A DNA stretch of 64,000 nucleotides, taken from NCBI GenBank assembly GCA_037951105.1, contig JBAMJV010009099.1:1-64000 (forward strand), read 5' to 3'. The notes under the pieces are model-generated. The model was not told where the DNA came from. It saw only the letters and a program-made list of their open reading frames with translations, and did no database searches. This document shows positions 55,001 through 63,993 of the stretch, piece after piece; within the stretch, counting starts at the first letter, position 1; every line of letters begins with the position of its first letter. Made by a program: the position numbers and the translations under genes. The stretch is from Echinarachnius parma (Eukaryota; Echinodermata; Echinoidea; Clypeasteroida; Echinarachniidae).

Positions 55001-57682
55001 AGGCTGATTGTATCAATTTACCAATTATTAACATTTTATTAACAACTTCTTATTTGTGATATAAATTTATGTCTTAAATGAACCAGAACCACCAAACAGT
55101 GTAAAAATTAACTAGATTAACTGTTAGGTACAATTTAGCTATGAATTGAAACAGCTTCTCATATCGAATTACGTCACAAACGATAATTTCTATTGAGCAG
55201 TGTGAAAATCAATTTTGAAGAAAAGAAGGCCAAAAACAGCTGCATCTGTCAGCAACACCAACACTATCCATCGAAAATTCAGGTGTGAAAACTGAAGTAC
55301 TTGAAACTTGAAGGCAATATTTATCAGTAGAAATAATACTCTTGACAGCTGTAAATATGATAATTATGTGAATTATGAAATAATAGCGATTTGTCCATAT
55401 TATGTTGTATACAGTACAATGCAGGAATTAATCTTTTTATTTTAGAGGGCTACTTTTTCAATCTGATGGATATCAAAAACTATTTAACCCAATACCCTAC
55501 GGTAATTTTAGGGGCTACCTACTGAATTTAGGGGGCTATTTTGAAAATAAAGGGCCAAAATCGCCCTCAGCCCCCGTATACTTCCTACTGTACCTTGATT
55601 TAACTTAAAATACTGTACACAGGGCTATTAACCCTATCTGTGTCATATAGCACTGTTGCCAATGTCAGGCATATTTATGGTAAATTACAGTGTCTAGTTG
55701 ATTGATGATTTTTTAACACTTCCTTCAAAGCTTTCGCAACACGTCATATATCATTTTGAAGCTTACGGTAAACTCTCGCGTTTTCTATCTTTTTTTGATA
55801 AATAGCGCCCTCATTGTTGAGTAGGGCGCCCTCTCTAAGCCATGCAATACAAATTTCAAAATCAAATCTGCACCTGACCACAGCATTTTATCATATAATG
55901 AGTAACAAAACATAATACATTTTTACATACACATTGTAGCATATACATTTATCTTTCTGGGAAAAAAAAGTTTGTCTTCATATGATGTTTGATGGCGTTT
56001 TTATCACCAAAATTCTGCGTCGATGTCACATACGAAATAATGCAAAAGTATGATTATGCAGCATATTTATTCTGCCTTGGACTGTCTATAATTAGGTTTG
56101 ATACAATTTTCTGTAAGATATGTCATGTATTGGTTATATAATTTTGAACGTATATTATATTCGTGCATTTTCAAATCAGTTTTATGTAGAGCGCCCTCAT
56201 TGTAATAATTTTTAGGGATAAAAGGTACAATTTTCTGGTGTACGCAAAGGCACAACACCAACAAAATCTTCCACGACCACGACTTCGACTTCGATTAATT
56301 CGAGTGGGAATAAAAAATTAATTGTGAATGATCTGTAGTCTGCAGATAGAAAATAATTATCAATAATCACACTCCCAGTCAATTATTTGGTTTTGTTTAG
56401 AAAACTAGTGATATAATGGGGAAGTTACTGAGCAAAACACAAAATGATAACAATAATGTTGGCGAAACTTCCAGCTTCGATCAACACTCAACGGGAATCC
56501 CCGACATCGAGCGCCTGGCCGGTCGGCCTGGCGTCAACTTAGCTTACTGCCTAGCGCCCTAGCGGCCTAGCTAGATGTACGAGAATCCCACGAAAATATT
56601 GTATTATTCTTACAATCTTATTTCTGTGTCCGTGTCTGTTTGGTGTTGACGTTTGATATCAATGTAGTAATCATCAGTTACCAAAAATATCTTGATAAAT
56701 GCCGATTTTAGGTTGATAAATGGCTCCTCGTCCTCCGTTGAAACACTCATTCTTGGTTCCGAGAACTTCCAAAGTTAGCTCAAAATCACTGTAAATCATG
56801 TACTGAAAATACCGCATGATAATAGCGACCACTGTGACACATGCGAGTAGCGCATCGCACGTAGCGCAAATGTTACTTATATACACGTACTCATCACTCA
56901 TACACACACGTATCGATACAACCACTTCCGGGCCGATTCACGTAACTAAAAACAGATAAAAAACAAAACCAAACAAGGGTAAAAAGAAACAATCATTGTG
57001 ATTGGACAAATAAAATAGAGACTTTATCTTTTACTTCATCCATTGCCATACTTCTCGACCAATCAGTTGAGCTTACAGCTCATGACCTGACTCAGTAAGC
57101 ATGCAGGAGCCTGTCAAAGTCCGGGCCGATTATATCGGCCCAAACGTTTTGGTGGCGGAACCTGGGCCGATTAAATCGGCCCGTGACACTGGGAGGGTTA
57201 AAGGTATTATGGGTTTATACAAAATGTTGTAGTTGATATGTTTCATTTTCTACATTGAGTAACAATCCTCTCAGGGTCTCTCCCACCTAATGGTCAAACC
57301 TACAAGAAACATGTAGAGCAATAACTTAAGGCAAACAAAACATTTCAAAACAAAGCATGCACTTGCCACAAATGCTTCCACTCACCTCACTAAAGTCGAG
57401 CTCCACCAGAGACTTGACAATCATTGCGGGAAGTGCGAAGTAGGTGACATAGACCCCCAGCCCTTTAGCCTGGGAGGGGCACACGAGGCGGCTACGCCCC
57501 GCCACGTACCCGCACAGGATGATTGCGAAGCACTGCACTATGGCCGGTACCAGATTCGAGAACGCGACCACGGTGGCGTTGGGGCTCGGTGCCGGCGTGC
57601 TGGCGTTTGGCAGCATCATGGACGTCATGTCCGCACCGGCAGTCCTGATTAAGTCTATCGGTAGGTCTGTAACGGCAGCCAT
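32187..57682 (-). CDS. GPR155: GPR155/LYCHOS lysosomal cholesterol-sensing protein
   Basis: LYCHOS sits in the lysosomal membrane and, in mammals, couples cholesterol to mTORC1 through GATOR1. Fourteen coding exons join in phase: 57386-57682, 54052-54217, 53539-53698, 52532-52768, 51672-51840, 50679-50834, 50328-50411, 48676-48884, 47301-47388, 45925-46108, 44600-44940, 42937-43097, 33434-33574, 32187-32427. The product is 877 aa; human is 870. Residues about 41-400 form the PIN-like transporter half, with CGYVAGR, FATQSNDFALGYPI (about 141-154) and LQYIYL-like IQYIYLFAPINLL. A GPCR-like half follows (NLIVAQ, WFYLYGW, LNYGQGFISLAIFGFDTENV). The C-terminal DEP domain (about 780-862) contains GSDLVDWLLEVGMAEGRSEA and NNLFYRF, then an acidic EEEER tail. 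The ATG at 57682 is the first good start; the open frame runs slightly further upstream. Intron 13 (33575-42936) is 9.4 kb. Seven exons have tandem copies. Confidence 0.95.
32468..32640. repeat. Partial copy of the 35808-36237 MITE
   Basis: Shares TTAAAGTGATCCCTTAACTT, the AAAAGTGATATTTGAGACTT phrase and ATGTTTGTAGAAAAAGAAC-like sequence with the larger element, but only one terminus is kept. Confidence 0.5.
32804..32882 (-). pseudogene. Copy of GPR155 exon 13
   Basis: TTAAGTCTGCCACTATGGCA and GAACTGTTCACACGTGTGCA repeat the 3' part of the functional exon at 33434-33574. The middle carries a deletion and the rest is lost. It lies about 550 bp downstream in gene sense. Confidence 0.8.
32881..33313. 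mobile_element. MITE with TAAAGGGTACCACCACC termini, copy 2
   Basis: Second member of the 30327-30714 family in the opposite orientation, with ATTTGATATCACAAAACGGT and TGTTGTTCTTTCCCTTTAA. An end fragment also lies at about 53778-53818. Confidence 0.75.
33600..35800 (-). other. GPR155 intron 13, left part
   Basis: AT-rich intron sequence without gene-like frames. A worn repeat with GAGGGCTATTTTT and CGCCCTTTGCCCCCAGGTAT lies at about 34630-34775 and recurs at about 55430-55595. Confidence 0.5.
35808..36237. mobile_element. MITE with TTAAAGTGATCCATTAAC termini
   Basis: Left TTAAAGTGATCCATTAACTT is mirrored by ACGTTAATGGATCACTTTAA at the right. Non-coding, 430 bp. Confidence 0.8.
36960..37050. 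repeat. (AC)n microsatellite
   Basis: Alternating AC with a few interruptions, just left of the 3.2-kb transposon. Confidence 0.9.
37089..40331. mobile_element. Transposon B1 with dispersed GTAACGGAATTAC motifs
   Basis: Ends GTGGGCAATTCC...GGAATTGCCCATAT are inverted and match the termini of 59189-61822. About nine copies of GTAACGGAATTAC or close variants are scattered inside, crowded toward both ends (about 37108-37840 and 39780-39965), including a back-to-back pair GTTACGTAACGGAATTAC near 39784. An internal GGGCAATTCCACTGTTACAG occurs at 38224. No transposase frame was found. It sits within GPR155 intron 13. Confidence 0.75.
40580..41360 (+). repeat. Purine-rich GAA/GGA low-complexity tract
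   Basis: Nearly all A and G on the plus strand for about 780 bp (AGAAGAAGAGGATGA-type). Frames give poly-K/E/R or poly-S/F and are artefacts. On the GPR155 sense strand it is pyrimidine-rich. Confidence 0.9.
41560..41615 (-). other. Hammerhead-like core sequence
   Basis: The minus strand reads CCCTGACGAAGCCCTATGGGCGAAAA: CTGACGA, a stem GCCC/GGGC, then GAAA. This follows the conserved hammerhead order, but stems I and III could not be paired with confidence. Confidence 0.3.
42005..42838. mobile_element. MITE with GGAATTCACAAAGGAGGTTT termini, interrupted
   Basis: Left GGAATTCACAAAGGAGGTTT is mirrored by AAACCTCTGATGTGAATTCC. A second inverted-repeat unit, 42278-42790, starts AGAGCTGCCAAG and ends CTTGGCAGCTCT and appears nested inside it. 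Confidence 0.55.
43190..43262 (-). repeat. tRNA-derived SINE head
   Basis: Minus strand has TATAGCTCAGCTGGTAGAGC (A box and D arm) and TGGTTCGAATCCCG (B box), followed by an A-rich run. The anticodon position reads AGC (Ala-like), but the acceptor stem does not pair. Confidence 0.65.
43380..43505 (-). pseudogene. Degenerate copy of GPR155 exon 12
   Basis: Read on the minus strand, GTGTGTCGCTAAGCTTGTGG, AGCACAAGTCAATC and ATGGACCC-like words follow exon 42937-43097 in order, and a TAG acceptor-like end is kept. Frameshifts and loss of the 3' half abolish coding. Confidence 0.75.
43550..44180. mobile_element. Element with GGCCGG-rich ends and GTGTAACAGGGG motif
   Basis: GTGTAACAGGGG occurs at about 43618, 44073, 44096 and 44162. 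The left end holds GAGGCCGGCTCC and the right end GGGGCCGGCTTTAAAAGCCG. The boundaries are uncertain; no coding frame. Confidence 0.4.
44291..44362 (+). repeat. tRNA-derived SINE head
   Basis: GGTGGCTTAGCGGTTAGTGT resembles an A box and D arm, and AGGTTCGAACCC is a B box 30 nt later. Acceptor arms do not pair, so this is not called as a tRNA. Confidence 0.6.
45060..45220 (-). pseudogene. 5' part copy of GPR155 exon 11
   Basis: Behind a TTTCACAG acceptor it encodes DGSAARSHSDSGVSASSSSP and continues to PALNASIQ, nearly identical to exon 44600-44940, then breaks into unrelated sequence with no donor. The frame is open throughout the shared part. Confidence 0.85.
45440..45905 (-). repeat. CAT/CAC minisatellite in GPR155 intron 10
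   Basis: On the gene's sense strand it is GATGGT/GATGAT starting about 20 bp after the exon 10 donor (45924). Long poly-H and poly-SP frames on either strand are artefacts. Confidence 0.95.
46159..47274. mobile_element. Possible piggyBac-like remnant
   Basis: TTAACCCTAAAACGGCCGGG at left and CAAGGGGTTAA at right give TTAA sites with CCC/GGG ends. It contains the repeat at 47068-47232. Weak evidence only. Confidence 0.35.
47068..47232. repeat. Interspersed repeat shared with 13042-13200
   Basis: Same word order as the 13-kb copy, with an extra CGCTTAGAAGGAATG; ends in TATATTATTATTAT. Confidence 0.75.
47643..47715 (-). repeat. tRNA-derived SINE head
   Basis: Minus strand shows GTGGTATATTGGTTCGGGCC and GTGGGTTCAATTCCC, spaced like A and B boxes. 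Confidence 0.6.
47786..47959. mobile_element. pogo/Tigger-like MITE, copy 4
   Basis: Worn termini CAGTAAACAAAATCTGTGTA and AAAGGTTTGACTG between TA sites; the body has the family phrase GACCTCTATAGACAGGTTC. Confidence 0.75.
48027..48204. mobile_element. pogo/Tigger-like MITE, copy 5
   Basis: Intact 178-bp member: CAGTCAAACCTGTCTATAGT ... GACAGGTTTGACTG, TA on both sides. Confidence 0.9.
48230..48480. mobile_element. MITE with ATATGTGACCGGCTA termini, copy 2
   Basis: ATATGTGACCGGCTATAGCA at left is mirrored by AAAGCCGGTCACATAT. The arms extend to AAAACCCTGCAC / GTGCAGGGTTTT. Confidence 0.9.
48929..49240. mobile_element. MITE with GGGGGTGTTTCACAAAG termini
   Basis: Termini of about 40 bp: GGTGTTTCACAAAGATCCTA at left and its mirror TAGGATCTTTGTGAAACACC at right. 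It lies between GPR155 exon 8 and that exon's partial copy. Confidence 0.9.
49250..49535 (-). pseudogene. Split partial copy of GPR155 exon 8
   Basis: GGAGTGGCATAGGATCATGC, CCTGCACAAAA and downstream intron words (TTGTTTATACTTCAG) copy the acceptor side of exon 48676-48884. A second piece at about 49460-49530 (GCCAAACACGCCAACAAGG) copies its middle. Coding continuity is lost. Confidence 0.75.
49637..49692 (-). repeat. ~80-bp mini-repeat, copy 4 (diverged)
   Basis: GAAATCCCCATAGACTTTGT and ACATAGCCCAC match the family core; the right end is degraded. Confidence 0.55.
51040..51600 (-). pseudogene. Ladder of four copies of GPR155 exon 5
   Basis: Copies near 51505-51600, 51345-51450, 51190-51290 and 51045-51100 repeat CCATATCAACTGACTG...GTGGCATACAGGAAGACGGT at about 150-bp steps downstream, in gene sense, of the real exon 51672-51840. 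Most keep the donor GATATG|GTAAG. The best copies contain TGA or insertions in the frame YASFGF, so they are probably not coding. Confidence 0.85.
51950..52525 (+). repeat. Degenerate ATCC/ATCT-rich tract
   Basis: Loose repetition of CATCCATCTATCCATTCATC over about 570 bp, interrupted by the MITE at 52142-52305. Confidence 0.8.
52142..52305. mobile_element. TA-flanked MITE with CCGTATTTGC termini, copy 2
   Basis: TACCGTATTTGCTGGTGTAT at left, ACACCGACAAATACGGTA at right. The interior has GTGCGGTTAATACAC repeats and a long T run. Confidence 0.85.
53048..53112 (-). repeat. tRNA-derived SINE head
   Basis: Minus strand AGCTCAGTTGGTTAGAGCAT (A box and D arm) and TCAGGTTCAAGTCCC (B box). Arms do not form a complete acceptor stem. 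Confidence 0.6.
53186..53417. mobile_element. MITE with GGGCCCATATTCATGAAA termini
   Basis: GGGCCCATATTCATGAAATC is mirrored by GGTTTCATGAATATGGGGCC, and inner CTAGCTTAG / CTAGCA arms also pair. Confidence 0.85.
53835..53905 (-). pseudogene. Partial copy of GPR155 exon 2
   Basis: CTTATTGGACCTAGAGCGAA and TTGCAAATACGCTGTACATC copy the donor side of exon 54052-54217. The donor GT is lost (CCAATAAGTT). Confidence 0.8.
54671..54848. mobile_element. pogo/Tigger-like MITE, copy 6 (intact)
   Basis: The best-preserved member: perfect CAGTCAAACCTGTC / GACAGGTTTGACTG ends between TA dinucleotides, 178 bp. Confidence 0.92.
55632..57197. mobile_element. piggyBac-like non-autonomous element
   Basis: TTAA at 55628-55631 followed by CCCTATCTGTGTC, and GACACTGGGAGGG followed by TTAA at 57198-57201. 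TTAA targets with CCCT...AGGG ends are the piggyBac signature. The right part carries GGCCGATTAAATCGGCCC palindromes. No transposase frame remains. It fills most of the right half of GPR155 intron 1. Confidence 0.6.
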
Positions 57683-57964
57683 TGTCAATTTAATGTCTTT
57701 CAAATTTGAGAACTAATCTTGCTTTCAAATAAAGGTTGATTCTTAACCCCTTGGTTGATCTGGTGGAATTTTAGAATCTTGAAGGGAATGGGTTTTACCA
57801 ATGCCCTGCTGGGTCTCCAGTCCACTAGGGTTGTAGTACTTGCTAGCATGTGTACCATCGGGGTCCGGTCACAGTGGCCATTGGTAATAATCTGTTCTTT
57901 CTTGTCTTTCTGGTCGTTCTAACTTGTCGTTGGTGTGATGTTCACTGGAAATTCTGGAATATCT
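57683..57964 (-). other. Probable GPR155 5' UTR exon part
   Basis: On the minus strand a TTGATGTTCAG acceptor-like site at about 57965 precedes this segment, which runs to the ATG at 57682 with in-frame stops upstream. The promoter would lie further right; none was identified. Confidence 0.4.
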
Positions 57965-58089
57965 GAACATCAAAAGAAAAATAAGGGGAAATCATAAACA
58001 ATCATAATATGTGTATACACTATTAATTCCAATAATTGTTGAGGTATTGGGTTTGAAATATCAATTTGGGTTAATGCTGTTAGGTTACA

Positions 58090-59035
58090 TAGATGGATCT
58101 TCGACTGCGCGCAGTCGAAAATTATGCCTCCGCTATCACGCGATTTTAATATCCTGAATTATTTTTTTTTCTCATATATTTCAAGTTCTGTGACCTTGAC
58201 CATATGACCCCAAACTTTGATGGCTACATTGGCTCCCTAAGAAACATTCAGGTACCAAGTTTGATTGAAATCTGATATTCAGTTCTTGAAATTTTGTCAT
58301 TACAAGCCATTTTTGCATATATATTGTGTCCTGTGAACTTGACCTTTGACCTCATGACCCCTAAGTCAAATCCGATTATTGCCACCCAGATGTGTACACT
58401 CATACCAAGTTAGAAATTGATCCGTCAACCGGTTCTTGAGATATCGCGAGAAAGAGGCATTTTTTCACATATATCGAGTCCTGTGACCTTGACCTTTGAC
58501 CCCATGAACCCTAAAATGTATTCAAATCATAACCACCCCAATATGTACACTCATACCACGTTTGAAATTGATCATTCAACCGGTTCTTAAGATATCACAA
58601 GAACAAAGCAGTTTTGCACATATATTGAGTCCTTTGACCTTGACCTTTGACCTCATGAACCCCAAAATCTAATCAGATCATTGCCACCCTAATATGTACA
58701 CTCATACTAAGTTTGAAATTGATCCGTCTACCGGTTCTTGAGATATCGCGATAACGAGGCATTTTTGCATATACTGTATATTGAGTCCTGTGACCTTGAC
58801 CTTTGACCTCATGACCACTAAAATCTAATCAGATCATTGTCACCCCAATATGTACACTCATACCAAGTTTGAAATTGATACGTCAACCGGTTCTTGAGTT
58901 ATCGCGAGAACGAAAACGGGACGTACGTACGGACGGACGGACGGACGGACGGACGTACGTACGGACGTACGTACGGACGGACGGACAACCCGAAAACATA
59001 ATGCCTCCGGCCACTTCGTTGGCGGAGGCATAAAA
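58090..59035 (-). mobile_element. Dispersed GCCTCCGCC/CCGT element, copy A3
   Basis: Third family member, same orientation as A2: palindrome TCGACTGCGCGCAGTCGA at 58100, five or six internal units with GTGACCTTGACCTTTGACCT, a GGAC/GTAC tract at about 58920-58985 and the GCGGAGGCAT head. The terminus reads CATCTATG instead of CATCTAGT. Confidence 0.9.
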
Positions 59036-59188
59036 AATATCCCGTCTTGGATCCTGGCTCCTGGCTCGTAGAAATAAAAAATGATTAACGGGTCCCGGTT
59101 CGTCCGGTTCCCTTGTGAATGAGCAAAAACACTGTCTGTACCCATGCACACACAGTTGCTATTTTGGGGAGTTATGAGGAGACATACC

Positions 59189-61822
59189 ATATGGGCAATT
59201 CCACGGTTAGTAACGTTACATTTAGAGCATATTTTCATAACATATTCTACTATAACACCACCATCTATTCATTTCAAGTCACAATCATGTTACAACATGT
59301 TCACCCACCCTAGGTCTATAATACAAAAAAAAAATGAACACAATTGAAATAATATTCGCGTCGCCATGGCAACTTTTATTGTCGGTTAGTAACGTTACAA
59401 AAAAAGGACATGGGAAAAAAATCAATGTTTTCAAATGAGAAGTCTTCTAAAACCTTAGATAATTCCAACAAAGTGCCATATTAATTTTACTTCTAGTTAG
59501 TTGGCACATGTTTCAGCCAATAATTAAAGCATCTTGACTCATATTTTTTTCATTAGGCTCCAAAATCATGGTTAGTAACGTTACGGTTAGTAACGTTACA
59601 CTTTGTCCGTGCAAAGGTAAAAGTTACCAAACATAATTTGTTTACCCTCCCTTTGCCTCAAAATCACAAGTAATACTTAGGAATTACAAGTAAATCAACA
59701 TAACTATCCATATTACTCTTAACTTTTAAATTCTTTAACTAGAAACTCTTAACTCACAACTTGAAACATGAAAACTGTTTGAAAACATATCTTATCCGAT
59801 ACATTCCATAGTTCACCAAAGTTCATCAAGAGGTAGGTTAATAATGCATAATTTGTAATACCAGTTAACTGTTTATTTGCAAGCATTTAGATTCAATATT
59901 TGTAGTATTTTAGCAGGCAAATATTGAGTAGAGATCTATCAATCCAAATGGTCATTTGTTGACTTGTTCAATAATCCAATTAATGTTACATTCGGATTCT
60001 TACAAAAACTTTAAATAGTACTTTGTTCATACTCATAGTATCAAATTCAAATACATGTAGCTTTGTGTAAATAAAATAATTATGTATGTTTTAATACAAA
60101 ACTCATTGGAGAGATAGAATTCTAAAAAGAGATGTTTGTTTGTAGCTAGTTTCTTCTTGATTTGGAGCTGTTTTTGCACACATTTTGGTAGGGAATGTTC
60201 TTGCATCTTTTTCTCCTCCCAGCTCCTCTTCATGGTAACTGCTTTCTTATCTTTGTACTCCTCATACTTGCCAGTCCTCTTCAAGTTCACTATTGATTTT
60301 GCTTCATGACCTACAGATAGAAAAATAAATAAAAACAAAATATAATGTATTCGAATGAACTAAAAAGATAGGCAAGTAGTAATTAATTAAGATGAACATT
60401 TTCTGCATCATATTGCAGAGTAGAATACTTGAATGAGTGTTGGAAAGTTCCCACATGACACAAACAAATGAGATAAAACAATTGTTACAAATATAGTATA
60501 CCTGTAAAAATATTTCAGTCACAAAATTGGTTTTAAGATTCTTGTTGTATCCCTTAGAAGTTTTCACTAAATTAAAATACTACTTTTTGCAAGTGCTTCA
60601 TCACTAAAGATGTTTTTTTTACATACAAGTTTCTATGGCAACCGACATGGCTAATCATAATGCACCCCTAAAAACACACAAACAAACATCTCTGGACAGT
60701 GTAATTACATTAAATATACACTTGTAAGTTTATGTAATCCATTACAATATATTTGTTTTATATTAATATATTAGTTTTCACTGTAAATACAATATATATC
60801 ATTATCATTAATCAGTGTAAACTGTACACAGTGTATTCAGTACAACGAAATACCTTGATATAGGGTATAAATGATAATTAAGATTATAATTACTACAATA
60901 ATTCAACTTACCAAAGACAGGTCGCTGCTCGTCAAAGTAGAGTCAACTATATTTTCCAATGACTACTTTCCAGGAGAAAGATTTATGAGGAGTTTACACT
61001 AAAATACTGCTCGCGCTGAACATCAGATACTGCACATGTTCTTGTATAGAGCATAGATATGAGATGCTGCACACATGGGATGCTGCACACGGTTGAATAA
61101 CTCACATTACTTTAAAAAAATTGATCATCCATTGTTCTAAAGTGGCCTCTTTTGTCTTACTTTACATATCCTTTCACTCACTTTTGATTAGGGCCAGCTT
61201 ATAAGTGTCTCTTTCACTGTTGTTATGGTTAGTAACGTTACACTCTGTATCATAGACTGGTTAGTAACGTTACATGGTTAGTAACGTTACAGATTTTGAC
61301 TGCTTATAATTAATACATCATATAATATTTGTAAAATTTGTTCCTTAATTTTGATAGAGCATTGCCTGGAAGAGAAAAATTTGAAGTAGGAATATTATAA
61401 GGCATTGCATTCTCTCTATAGAAAAATAAATCCATGTTTTGGTTAGTAACGTTACATGGCATACCAATGGTTTTTAATTTCACTCACTGTTGGCATAAGC
61501 AACTCAGATTCTTAATTTTGCATGATAAATCTATTAGAGCATTGTACTCACTAAATAAATATGATAAGTTTGTAAGGTCTTGTGTATTTTCATGCTCATA
61601 ATGGCTTAATCAACTTTTTCTTAACTTACATTAGAAATAACACAGGAAAATATAACCAATATAAATTCGCTATTTTAACCCACTTTTACCACAGTCAAAG
61701 CAAAATAAATAACCTTTCCAGTAATTTTGATGTGTCTTTAATCATATACAACCAAAAAATGTAAGAAAAAGACACTTTGAAATTTTGGGGTCATGTCCAC
61801 CTAATCATGGAATTGCCCATAT
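59189..61822. mobile_element. Transposon B2 with dispersed GTTAGTAACGTTAC motifs
   Basis: Ends ATATGGGCAATTCC and GGAATTGCCCATAT are exact 14-bp inverted repeats, shared with 37089-40331. GGTTAGTAACGTTAC occurs about eight times, only near the left end (59205-59600) and right end (61230-61455). The interior contains a coding-like segment at about 60117-60310. Confidence 0.8.
60117..60310 (-). CDS. Coding-like segment inside transposon B2
   Basis: Minus-strand open segment of about 64 residues, charged and lysine-rich (starts HEAKSIVNLKRTGKYEEYKD), directly behind a TTTCTATCTGTAG acceptor-like site. Composition differs sharply from the AT-rich surroundings. It may be an exon remnant of an element-encoded protein. 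I do not recognise the family and no donor or neighbouring exon was found. Confidence 0.35.
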
Positions 61823-63628
61823 ACATATTAGCCAAGGTTCAGTGGGCATGCATATCATACCAAACTCACAACCACATGTGAACTCAGGGCCTGTGTAAGA
61901 TCATGTTTGGGCGAATTTTTTATGACTACAAGAAACACAATGTTTAAAAAGTTTATCCAAAAAAAATGGGTGGCAGCATTGTGGTAATTTATTTTGGGGG
62001 GTGTGCCAGTGTTTGGGGCAGAGTTATGTGGGTTTTTTTTTTAATAGTTATGTTCAATAAAGCATACACATGAAAAGCCAGTTCAGGTGGGGGCATTCTC
62101 CTTAAACCCTTTGTATAGCTCTGCACAAATTCAGGTAATTGACTTCAAGGCTCAACCTGTTTAAACATTGTGACCTTCTCTGCTCCTGGTCCTAGCCACA
62201 AGTCATCTGTCATACCTACTGCAAATTACTTCAGTGATCCCATTTTTTCCTTATATGTACCGTATACAAATTTGTTTATATTATTACTGGAAAAAATGGG
62301 TTGCCAAAACGAGAATTATAGAAAAAAAGGGCCATTTCTCAGACGCTAATTTTCCGGTTGAAGGCCATGACCGCAGGGAATTCCCTTCTTCCCCCCCCCC
62401 CCTCCCCCCCCCCCCCCCCCCCCCCGATTGGATTGGATAACAGTACTAATTTGGGTCTAAATTTCTTTTTAACAAATCAGTAATAAAATAAATGGTTGAA
62501 TTAATAACTAAAGGTGTTTTTTGGGGGGAGGCTGATTTGATATACATTGTATTTATTTATGATATTATTGAAAAAGTGTAAAACCTTCCATTTCCAAATC
62601 AATCTATTAGTGTAAGTATGTTGAACAGAGAGTTACTAGCTTTATAAAACTGCAGGTACCAGTTTTTGCTTACTAATCACAGTAATGTTCAGTTTGTACC
62701 AGCTACTGGTATTTAGCGAAGTGTTCATCCATAGATCCATCCAGGACTGGTCCTGAAAATATTAGGTCTTTGGTCTATTGCAGAAACTAAAATGGTCAAT
62801 TAGTAATCAAAATCCATGGATACAAATCAGGCAAGATTAATCCAAGGCTCTATACAAAGTTTTGTAAATCAAGCACTCATTTTAAAATCATTGATTGAAT
62901 TAATAGCGGCAAACCACATAAATCATAAATCCACACCCACAATTGGGCTAACGCTTGAAAGAAAAAAAAGAAAAAATCATGTTTAAAAATTCAAACAAGC
63001 CCAAACTCCAAAGGCTTGAACAAAGTTACATACTCAAGTTGCAAATCTATGATTATACTGGACATATAGCTATCCAATAGTTTTTTTTACATGATGAACA
63101 ACACACAATCTGTACAGAAAAGAAATTAATCAAAAACTTACAATTGAGATCAAAACAAAAATCATGTGTAAAAAGTAAAACGAGTCCAAATGCTTCATCT
63201 GGCCCTGAACAGAACCTACACAGTGATCGATCAGTACCGTAAATCTCTGTCTATACTATACCGACGCACTTGTTTTCCGCCAGACTAATAATTGCAAAGT
63301 GGGGGTGCATCTTATTGACAGAAAATGTTGAGTACTACTCAAAATGCAATTATAGTCTACTGGTACATGTATCCTTTCAACAGGAACAATGGATTGTTAG
63401 TGCTCACTGGGGCAGAACACCCATTATGTAATAGGATGACGCTCACATGCCCTGGCACACTCATGGGTGTCCACTTACGCATGGTGTTACATGTTGACTA
63501 TTACATCACTGTTATATCTAATCTACCCATGTGATCACTGTGCAAATTTACAATGACAGGGCCACCAGATTCTTTCAGTAAATATCTAAAGATGCAAACT
63601 TATAGAGTGGTGAAGTGCGATGTCATAA
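61823..63628. other. Non-coding flank
   Basis: No gene found. A poly-C run (about 62390-62425) and scattered AT-rich sequence only. Confidence 0.5.
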
Positions 63629-63993
63629 ATGATGTCATAAACATTTTTTTTAGAATTTTCAAATTTGGACTTCATTTTCAGAAAGAGCATAACAAATAAT
63701 GTCCAAATACCGAAAATCAAAGGAATAGGTTACGTATTGGCCGAGATATGCCCATCTGAATGATTTTTTGGTCAATGGGCAATCAGTGTTATAGTGCACT
63801 GGTTCCTAAATTTAGGAACCAGTGCATTATAACACTGATTGCCCATTGAAGTAAAACTCATTCGGATGGGCATATCTCAGCTAATACGTAACCTATTCCT
63901 TTGATTTTCGGTATTTGGACATTATTTGTTATGCTCTATCTGAAAATGAAGTCCAAATTTGAAAATTCTAAAAAAGTGTTTTTATGACATCAT
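63629..63993. mobile_element. 365-bp near-perfect palindrome (foldback element)
   Basis: The centre is GGTTCCTAAATTTAGGAACC at 63801-63820. Arms of about 182 bp on each side pair with few mismatches, out to ATGATGTCAT / ATGACATCAT. Symmetric about 63810/63811. No loop, no coding frame. Confidence 0.92.
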
